DNA from: an uncultured Acidimicrobiaceae bacterium | GTDB taxonomy: Bacteria > Actinomycetota > Acidimicrobiia > Acidimicrobiales > Ilumatobacteraceae | Length of the DNA: 6,157 nucleotides | Direction of reading: 5' to 3' | NCBI GenBank assembly: GCA_903919215.1 | Contig: CAIXHI010000439.1 | Coordinates: forward strand, 1 to 6,157 | Shown here: one piece after another, positions 1-5,187 of the stretch | Position numbering within the stretch: the first letter of the stretch is position 1 | Layout of the letters: every line of letters begins with the position of its first letter | The notes under the pieces: generated by a model | What the model was told of the DNA's origin: nothing | The model's database searches: none | Seen by the model: the letters and a program-made list of their open reading frames with translations, nothing else | Program-made: the position numbers and the translations under genes

Positions 1-981
1 ATCTTGCGCGTCGAAGATCTGGTCATGGAGTTCCCCGTCGGCCATACCGGCCTGAAGGTGCACGCCGTCAGCGGCATCAGCTTCGACGTCTTACGCGGCG
101 AGACGCTCGGCGTGGTCGGCGAGAGCGGTTGTGGGAAGAGCACCACCGGTAAAGCGATGATGATGTTGCCCAAGCCCACCAGCGGTTCGGTGGTCTTCGA
201 GGGAACCGAACTCACGGCGCTGAAGGCCGACGACATGCGCGCGGCACGCACCCGCATGCAGATGATCTTCCAGGACCCCATCTCATCGCTGAACCCGCGA
301 CGCAAGGTACGCGACATCGTGCGCGAACCGCTGGCGATCTGGAAGCGCGGCACACAGAAGGAGCAGTTGGCCAAGGTCGACGCATTGCTGGAGGAAGTGG
401 GTATCGACCCGCAGCGCGCCGCCGACAGTCGCCCGCACGAGTTCTCCGGCGGTATGTGTCAGCGCATCTCGATCGCCCGGTCGCTGGTGCTCGACCCGAC
501 GTTGATCATCTGCGACGAACCCGTCAGCGCACTCGATGTCAGCGTGCAGGCGCAGGTGCTCAACCTGCTGGAAGACCTCAAGGCCACGCACGGCCTCACC
601 TTGGTGTTCATCGCCCACGACCTGGCCGTGGTGAAGAACATCAGCGACCGCATCCAGGTGATGTACCTCGGCAAGATCTGCGAGGTCGCCCCTTCGAACG
701 ACCTGTACGCGTCGCCGGCACACCACTACACCAAGGTGCTCATCGACTCGATTCCGGTGCCCGACCCCGAGGTCGCGGTGCACCAAGTGGCGATCGAGGG
801 CGAACCGCCCTCCCCCGTCGCTCCCCCGCCGGGCTGCCGCTTCAACCCGCGTTGCCCCGCCGCCGACGATCGCTGCCGTGCCGAAGAACCGCAACTGCGC
901 AAGGTCGGCGACGGGCACTTCGTCGCCTGCCACCACCCGCTCATCGGCGGCGAGGCACCGGTCGCTGTTCGCAGCAACTGA
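1..981 (+). CDS. Oligopeptide/dipeptide ABC importer ATP-binding subunit (OppF/DppF type), 5' partial
   Basis: This is the cytoplasmic ATPase that would pair with a second ATPase, two permeases and a substrate-binding lipoprotein to import peptides or a similar solute. Numbering from the TTG at position 4: Walker A GESGCGKST at 39-47, Q-loop Gln90 in QMIFQDP, ABC signature FSGGMCQR at 147-154, Walker B LIICDE at 167-172, D-loop SALD at 175-178 and H-loop His205. A C-terminal oligopeptide-transporter extension (about 238-312) carries the GCRFNPRCP motif and four cysteines at 278, 284, 291 and 309. The frame is open to base 1, and the protein begins directly at the first beta strand (LRVEDLVMEFPV), so the true start probably lies upstream; TTG at 4 is a poor start. 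The stop is TGA at 979-981. Transport genes would be expected just upstream, outside the window. The family call is secure; the exact substrate is not visible, and dipeptide, oligopeptide, nickel or glycoside uptake are all possible. Confidence 0.93.
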   Translation: MLRVEDLVMEFPVGHTGLKVHAVSGISFDVLRGETLGVVGESGCGKSTTGKAMMMLPKPTSGSVVFEGTELTALKADDMRAARTRMQMIFQDPISSLNPRRKVRDIVREPLAIWKRGTQKEQLAKVDALLEEVGIDPQRAADSRPHEFSGGMCQRISIARSLVLDPTLIICDEPVSALDVSVQAQVLNLLEDLKATHGLTLVFIAHDLAVVKNISDRIQVMYLGKICEVAPSNDLYASPAHHYTKVLIDSIPVPDPEVAVHQVAIEGEPPSPVAPPPGCRFNPRCPAADDRCRAEEPQLRKVGDGHFVACHHPLIGGEAPVAVRSN

Positions 982-995
982 CCTTCAGCCGAAGG
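982..995. terminator. Short stem-loop at the convergent gene junction, possible bidirectional terminator
   Basis: CCTTC (982-986), loop AGCC, GAAGG (991-995) forms a 5-bp stem with a 4-base loop. It starts at the base after the ABC gene's stop and contains the acyltransferase stop codon. A second small inverted repeat, GCTGC (1001-1005) with GCAGC (1011-1015), follows inside the acyltransferase 3' end. Neither has a T-tract on either strand and both are weak, so this is a candidate noted because the two genes leave no other room for a terminator. Confidence 0.2.
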
Positions 996-2958
996 AACCC
1001 GCTGCGATCTGCAGCAGCGCCCGTGCCAGACGGTCGTCCATCAGCACCAGCGCCGACATCGCGTCGAGGTGGAGCCCGTCCGGGCGATCGACACGCGAGC
1101 CATCCGCCTCGTCGGCGCTGATCCAGTCCCGGAAGTCGACACGCTCGATCCGACCGGGGTACGCGGCCACCTGGGCATCGATCGCCGCTGTCTGTCCGGC
1201 CCACATCGACACCGTGTAGCCACGCACGTCACACACGCACCACGACGCCGGCGGCGCGGCGGTCAGCCACGCGACACGCAGATCGGGCACCGCCATCAAG
1301 CGCTCAGCCATGGCGCCGTAGTCGTGCAACAGTCGCTGCGCGTAGCGGGTGTCCGGCGAGTGCAGCATTCCTTCGCTCGGCGACCACTGACGATCCAGCA
1401 CATCCGGCAATGTCACGAGGATCACCACCAGATCGGGTCGACGATCGCGCAGGGCGGCCGGCAGATCGGTGGCCAACATCTGGCGGCAGTTCGCCTCGAA
1501 CGCCCCCGTGTCGTCCCCTTCCATCCCCTCGGCGCGGATGAAACCGCAGCCAGCCTGGGCCAACGAGTCGACCTGGGCCAGGTCGGGGTGCTCGGCAGCC
1601 CACCGCATCACACCTACCGACAACGCCTCTGCCGTGGAGTCGCCGAGCACCAGAATGCGCACCGGTCGGCCCAACGACGGGAGCACGGTGCCGGCCGACG
1701 ATCCGTCGTCAACCCACGTTCCAACTGGCACGAGCGTCGGCAACGGACCGGTGGTCGCAGCGATGCTGACTTGCCCCGCCAGGTCGTCGTCGGCGCTGAA
1801 GCCGTTCGCAGACACCGGCACCATCAGTACTGCCGCCACCACCACGGCCGCAGTTGCGAGCCCCGCTGCCCATGCCACCACCGGCACGGGCAGCGCACTT
1901 CTGCGCACCGGCGACTCGACCAGCACGTACGAGCACAGCGCCACGACCATGGTGCACGCCGCCCGCAACGCAAACAGCACCACACCGTGGTGCCCCACCG
2001 TGCGCTCGTCGAGCAGCAGGTAGATCGGCCAGTGGTACAGGTACACCCCGTAGCTGAGTCGCCCCAGCCACACCAATGGCGCGGTCGACAGCAGAGTCCG
2101 CAACCAGCCCCGCGTCTGCAGCCCGAGGATCAGCGCCGCCGTGATCAGCGAAGCTGCGCCGAACCAGCCCTGATAGGCGAGCCCGTGGTCATTGGGAAGC
2201 GCGACCGCAGCCCACAGCACGAGCGCCAGCGACGGCCATGCGATCCAGCGCCACCACGTGGGTCGGGCACGCCAACGGTCGAGCCACACCGCCAACGCCG
2301 CGCCGACCAGGATCTCACCGAGCCGGGCGGGGGTCGACCAATAGGCGACGTCGGGTCCCCAGTGCGCAGCAATCAACGGTGCCGCCATCACGGCCGCAGC
2401 GGCGATCGCCGTGATGGCTACCAGCAGCGAACCTCGGCGTCGCGAGACGTACGCGAGCCCCATGAACGCCAGCGGCCACACCCAGTAGAACTGCTCCTCC
2501 ACCGCCAGCGACCAGAAGTGGTCGACGGGACTCGCGCCGCCCTGGATCAGTTGTGCGTAGGACACGCCACGGGTGAGCGCTCTCCAGTTCGCCACCTGCA
2601 ACGCAGCACCGACGACATCACCGCGCAGCGCAGTTGCGTTGGGATACCGCCCCGCCCAAGCCAGCACGGATACACCGAACAAGCACAACAGACTGGCGGG
2701 CATGAGTCGCTTCACCCGGCGCCGGTAGAACGCACCGAACCCGACACGGCCGGTGGACCGGTGCTCGAGCACCAGCAGCGAGGTGATCAGATACCCCGAC
2801 AGCGTGAAGAAGACCGACACACCGACGTAGCCGCCGGTCATCCAGGTGAATCCCTGGTGGAAGAGCAGCACCACCACGACGGCTACGGCGCGCAGACCGT
2901 CGAGCGCGGGTTGATACACGAACGCGTCGTTGCCCCTCGGCTCCGCCTGCTGGCTCAC
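985..2958 (-). CDS. OafA-type membrane O-acyltransferase (acyltransferase 3) fused to a C-terminal SGNH domain
   Basis: This is a polytopic inner-membrane enzyme expected to pass an acyl (usually acetyl) group from cytoplasmic acyl-CoA across the membrane to its exported SGNH domain, which then esterifies an extracytoplasmic glycan. Numbered from the GTG at 2958 (657 aa): acyltransferase-3 signature ALDGLRAVAV with the R-X10-H motif (Arg23, His34), LSGYLI at 53-58, DHFWSLAVEEQFYW at 146-159, RLSYGVYLYHWPIYL at 300-314 and ESPVRR at 348-353. A last hydrophobic span (about 360-382) leads to a linker. The SGNH domain begins at about 433 with VLGDS (nucleophile Ser441) and ends with DGLH (Asp627, His630). 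The block III Asn motif is not evident, and Cys471, 491, 574 and 576 lie in this domain. The frame stays open back to 3291, but that part overlaps the divergent glycosylase gene and has no domain character. GTG 2958 sits a short way before the first family motif and behind a weak GGGTGA; GTG 3006 is an alternative. The acceptor glycan is unknown. Confidence 0.9.
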   Translation of the reverse strand: MSQQAEPRGNDAFVYQPALDGLRAVAVVVVLLFHQGFTWMTGGYVGVSVFFTLSGYLITSLLVLEHRSTGRVGFGAFYRRRVKRLMPASLLCLFGVSVLAWAGRYPNATALRGDVVGAALQVANWRALTRGVSYAQLIQGGASPVDHFWSLAVEEQFYWVWPLAFMGLAYVSRRRGSLLVAITAIAAAAVMAAPLIAAHWGPDVAYWSTPARLGEILVGAALAVWLDRWRARPTWWRWIAWPSLALVLWAAVALPNDHGLAYQGWFGAASLITAALILGLQTRGWLRTLLSTAPLVWLGRLSYGVYLYHWPIYLLLDERTVGHHGVVLFALRAACTMVVALCSYVLVESPVRRSALPVPVVAWAAGLATAAVVVAAVLMVPVSANGFSADDDLAGQVSIAATTGPLPTLVPVGTWVDDGSSAGTVLPSLGRPVRILVLGDSTAEALSVGVMRWAAEHPDLAQVDSLAQAGCGFIRAEGMEGDDTGAFEANCRQMLATDLPAALRDRRPDLVVILVTLPDVLDRQWSPSEGMLHSPDTRYAQRLLHDYGAMAERLMAVPDLRVAWLTAAPPASWCVCDVRGYTVSMWAGQTAAIDAQVAAYPGRIERVDFRDWISADEADGSRVDRPDGLHLDAMSALVLMDDRLARALLQIAAGSFG

Positions 2959-2987
2959 TGCGTCACCCGGTGCCCCACAGGTCGGGG

Positions 2988-2993
2988 ATCCTA
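2988..2993 (-). promoter_or_regulatory. Candidate -10 box for the acyltransferase gene
   Basis: On the minus strand TAGGAT (reading 2993 to 2988) matches the actinobacterial TAnnnT -10 pattern. A transcript starting about seven bases on would have a leader of some 20-25 bases before the GTG at 2958, which contains GGGTGA as a weak ribosome-binding site. No convincing -35 box is seen at the usual distance. If real, it excludes the longer open frame as the coding start. Confidence 0.3.
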
Positions 2994-3026
2994 CCGAGGC
3001 CCGCACAGGCGCATGGGAGCTGCGAG

Positions 3027-3033
3027 TTAGAAT
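3027..3033 (+). promoter_or_regulatory. Candidate -10 box for a leaderless alkA-like transcript
   Basis: TTAGAAT at 3027-3033 contains TAGAAT, a good TAnnnT -10 element. The GTG start of the glycosylase lies at 3040, seven bases after the box, which is where transcription would be expected to begin. A leaderless mRNA starting at or near the GTG would explain the absence of a Shine-Dalgarno sequence. No recognisable -35 hexamer is present, which is common for such promoters. Confidence 0.45.
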
Positions 3034-3039
3034 GCGACG

Positions 3040-3912
3040 GTGCGTTCGGGTGGACCAGGCAATCCGCTGCAGATCTACCGTTACGGAGCTGGCGACCCCA
3101 CCACCCGGTTGACTCCCACAGAGTTCTGGAGGGCGACGTTCACCCCCGAAGGTGCCGGAACGCTGCATCTGGACTGGAGCGGTGGACGCCTCCATGCGCA
3201 GGCGTGGGGTCCGGGCGGCGACTGGCTCGTGGCACGGGTCGCTGCGCTGACGGGTGCGCTCGACCAGGGGCACGTGTTCAGCGAGGGTCATCCGGCGTTA
3301 CTTGCGGCCCAGCGCCGGTACCCCGATGTGCGCTTCGGTGCCAGTGGCACGCTGTACCACGAACTGCTCCCCACCGTGCTGGGACAACGGATCACCGCTG
3401 GCGAGGCGACGCTGCAGTGGCACCGTCTGGTCCGTGAACTTGGTCGCCCCGCTCCCGGCCCGGGCGAGCTGACGCTGCCGCCAGAACCCGACGACCTGGC
3501 CAGCCGCCCCACCTGGTGGTTCCATCCACTGGGCATCGAGGGCAAGCGGGCCGCCATCCTGAAAGAGATCGGCCGACGAGCCACACACCTGGCCGAATGG
3601 TCGACGCTGCTGCCCGGCGATGCGGCAGCCAAGTTGGCGCTGCTCCCAGGTGTGGGCGAATGGACCATCGGGTGCGTGTTGCGCACGGCGCTCGGCGACC
3701 CCGACGCCGTGGCCGTCGGCGACTTCCATCTGAAGAACGCCGTGGTGCACGCGCTGACCGGTCGGGCACGGGGCACCGACGTGGAGATGATGGATCTACT
3801 GGCGCCATATGCACCCCAGCGCGGGCGGGCTGTGGCGCTGCTCCTGCTCGACGGCGCTGCGGCTCCGAAGTTCGGCCCGCGACAGCGAGTGCTGCCGATC
3901 CAGCGACGGTGA
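3040..3912 (+). CDS. AlkA-like DNA-3-methyladenine glycosylase (HhH-GPD superfamily)
   Basis: This is a base-excision repair enzyme of 290 aa that would remove alkylated purines such as 3-methyladenine from DNA, leaving an abasic site. The N-terminal third (about 25-100) resembles the AlkA-type beta domain. VLGQRITAGEA at 113-123 begins the helical domain. The helix-hairpin-helix is LLPGVGEWTIGC at 201-212, and the following AVGDFHLKN (225-233) carries the expected catalytic Asp228. The end, with FGPRQRVLPI, resembles the usual tail of actinobacterial members. There is no Ada methyltransferase or regulatory domain attached. GTG 3040 is the only start in the open frame that keeps the N-terminal domain, since an in-frame TAG lies at 3028-3030; no ribosome-binding site precedes it. 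The ATG at 3032 is out of frame. It is divergent from the acyltransferase and 45 bases upstream of the mannosyltransferase gene. The superfamily and catalytic Asp are clear; exact substrate range is inferred. Confidence 0.9.
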   Translation: MRSGGPGNPLQIYRYGAGDPTTRLTPTEFWRATFTPEGAGTLHLDWSGGRLHAQAWGPGGDWLVARVAALTGALDQGHVFSEGHPALLAAQRRYPDVRFGASGTLYHELLPTVLGQRITAGEATLQWHRLVRELGRPAPGPGELTLPPEPDDLASRPTWWFHPLGIEGKRAAILKEIGRRATHLAEWSTLLPGDAAAKLALLPGVGEWTIGCVLRTALGDPDAVAVGDFHLKNAVVHALTGRARGTDVEMMDLLAPYAPQRGRAVALLLLDGAAAPKFGPRQRVLPIQRR

Positions 3913-3923
3913 TCAGGTGCGTG

Positions 3924-3929
3924 TAACGT
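3924..3929 (+). promoter_or_regulatory. Possible -10 box ahead of the PIG-V-like gene
   Basis: TAACGT matches TAnnnT and is preceded by GTG. A start site about seven bases on would fall at the foot of the 3935-3951 hairpin, placing that hairpin at the extreme 5' end of the transcript. No -35 box is evident, and a short match like this is expected by chance fairly often, so it is only a candidate. Confidence 0.2.
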
Positions 3930-3934
3930 CCACC

Positions 3935-3951
3935 GCGCTCGCAACGAGCGC
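3935..3951 (+). other. Perfect 7-bp GC-rich hairpin between the glycosylase and mannosyltransferase genes
   Basis: GCGCTCG (3935-3941) and CGAGCGC (3945-3951) are exact reverse complements around a CAA loop. The hairpin starts 22 bases after the glycosylase stop and ends six bases before the ATG at 3958, in the place a ribosome-binding site would occupy; no Shine-Dalgarno sequence is seen. There is no T-run, so it is not a standard intrinsic terminator. It could be a tailless terminator or attenuator for the upstream gene, or a 5' untranslated element affecting translation of the downstream gene. Confidence 0.45.
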
Positions 3952-3957
3952 CGTGCC

Positions 3958-5187
3958 ATGACCGACCCGATCGAACTCCAGCCTGCACCGCCTGCCGTAT
4001 GGCGGCGAGCGCTCACCACAGCGGGCCTCGTCTACCTGTTCTCACGCGTCTGCGTGGCGGTCGGCGCAGCCATCGTCGCCGCCGGACTCCGCGCCGATGA
4101 GAACCTGCGCGTCGAGAAGTTCCCGTGGGCTCGATGGGCGTCGCCGTACTACGCCGGCAAACCCATCCCCAAGAACGCGTTGCGGCCGATGATCGACGTG
4201 CTCACCGGCTGGGACGGCGTGTGGTACTTGCGCATCGTCAAACACGGCTACCCAACAATCGTGCAGGCCAAGGTCACCTACGACGTCCCCGATGCCCGCG
4301 CCGCCTTCTTCCCCACCTACCCGATGTTGGTCAAGGCGTTCGACACGATCCTCCCCGGTGGTGCCGACCTCGCGTCGCTGTTCGTCAACTTCGTTCTGGG
4401 CGCCCTTGTCGTGTGGCTCGTCGGACTGCTCGCGCGGTCGCTCTTCGATGTTCAGGTCGCCCAGCGGGCGATGATCCTCACGGCGCTGTTTCCCGGCAGT
4501 TTCGTGCTGTCGTTCGCCTACACCGAAGCGCTCTTGCTGGTCCTGGCAGCTGTCACATTCTTGTTACTGATGCGTCACCAGTGGTGGGCCGCCGGTCTGG
4601 TGGCAGCCCTGGGAACCGCCACCCGTCCGAACGGAGTGGCCCTCGTTGCCGCGTGCGCCGTCGCGGCATGGGTCGCCATCCGCAGCAACCGAGAGTGGCG
4701 AGCATTGGCGGCACCAGCGATCGCGCCACTCGGCTTCCTCGGATTCCAACTGTGGCTCGGTCGGCACACCCACGAGACCATGGTGTGGTTCCGAGTGCAG
4801 TCCGAGGCATGGGGTGAGGGCACCAGTTTCGGGAGCACTGCGCTGCGCCGCACGTGGCAGGCCTTCATCCGTCCGATGACCTCACCGACCAACACCATTA
4901 CGGCCGTATCCGTGCTGACGCTGGTGGCGCTGTTCTGGATGCTGCGCCGCTACCGACTCCCGCTGATGATGACGGCGTACAGCATCGTGGTGGTGGCGTT
5001 GATGCTGCTACCCGAAACGGTGACCGCTCGGCCTCGCTTCATCTTCACTGCGTTCCCGCTGCTCATCCCAGCCGCGGCGTGGTTCGAACGTGAGAAGCCG
5101 CACTGGTGGCCGTGGCTGTTGTCGTGCTGTGCCGTCGGCCTCGTCACGCTCACGGCGCTCTACGGCGTCAACGCAGCCGTACCGTGA
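3958..5187 (+). CDS. PIG-V/GT76-like polytopic mannosyltransferase (GT-C fold)
   Basis: This is a 409-aa integral membrane protein that probably transfers a sugar, by family analogy mannose from a polyprenyl-phosphate donor, to a lipid or glycan acceptor at the outer face of the membrane. The first membrane segment is at about 20-43. It is followed by a long extracytoplasmic loop with WDGVWYLRIVKHGYP at 85-99, whose Trp-Asp (Asp86) is the likely catalytic site, and AFFPTYPML at 116-124. Further family-like motifs are FPGSFVLSFAYTEALLL (178-194), ATRPNG (221-226) and RPRF (358-361). About eight to ten hydrophobic segments are spread over the length. The ATG at 3958 fits the usual short charged N-terminus; no Shine-Dalgarno is present. 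The stop TGA (5185-5187) overlaps the start of the next glycosyltransferase, implying one transcript and coupled translation. The GT-C class is clear. Donor and acceptor are inferred; phosphatidylinositol mannosides, lipoglycans or another envelope glycan are all possible. Confidence 0.8.
   Translation: MTDPIELQPAPPAVWRRALTTAGLVYLFSRVCVAVGAAIVAAGLRADENLRVEKFPWARWASPYYAGKPIPKNALRPMIDVLTGWDGVWYLRIVKHGYPTIVQAKVTYDVPDARAAFFPTYPMLVKAFDTILPGGADLASLFVNFVLGALVVWLVGLLARSLFDVQVAQRAMILTALFPGSFVLSFAYTEALLLVLAAVTFLLLMRHQWWAAGLVAALGTATRPNGVALVAACAVAAWVAIRSNREWRALAAPAIAPLGFLGFQLWLGRHTHETMVWFRVQSEAWGEGTSFGSTALRRTWQAFIRPMTSPTNTITAVSVLTLVALFWMLRRYRLPLMMTAYSIVVVALMLLPETVTARPRFIFTAFPLLIPAAAWFEREKPHWWPWLLSCCAVGLVTLTALYGVNAAVP

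Noticed and set aside
283..936. A 217-codon minus-strand open frame opposite the ABC ATPase
   Set aside because: It is the antisense shadow of the ATPase, with no recognisable motif, while the plus strand has every ABC motif in order.
1069..3030. A 653-codon plus-strand open frame lying antisense to the acyltransferase gene
   Set aside because: Its product is dominated by Arg, His, Gln and Pro with no domain pattern, as expected from the complementary strand of a high-GC gene. The opposite strand carries clear acyltransferase and SGNH motifs.
3032..3034. ATG just upstream of the glycosylase GTG, considered as its start
   Set aside because: It is out of frame with the glycosylase (offset of eight bases), and an in-frame TAG at 3028-3030 limits the true frame to GTG 3040.
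3288..4019. A 243-codon minus-strand open frame opposite the glycosylase
   Set aside because: Ser/Arg-rich shadow product. The plus-strand frame shows the HhH motif and the catalytic Asp context.
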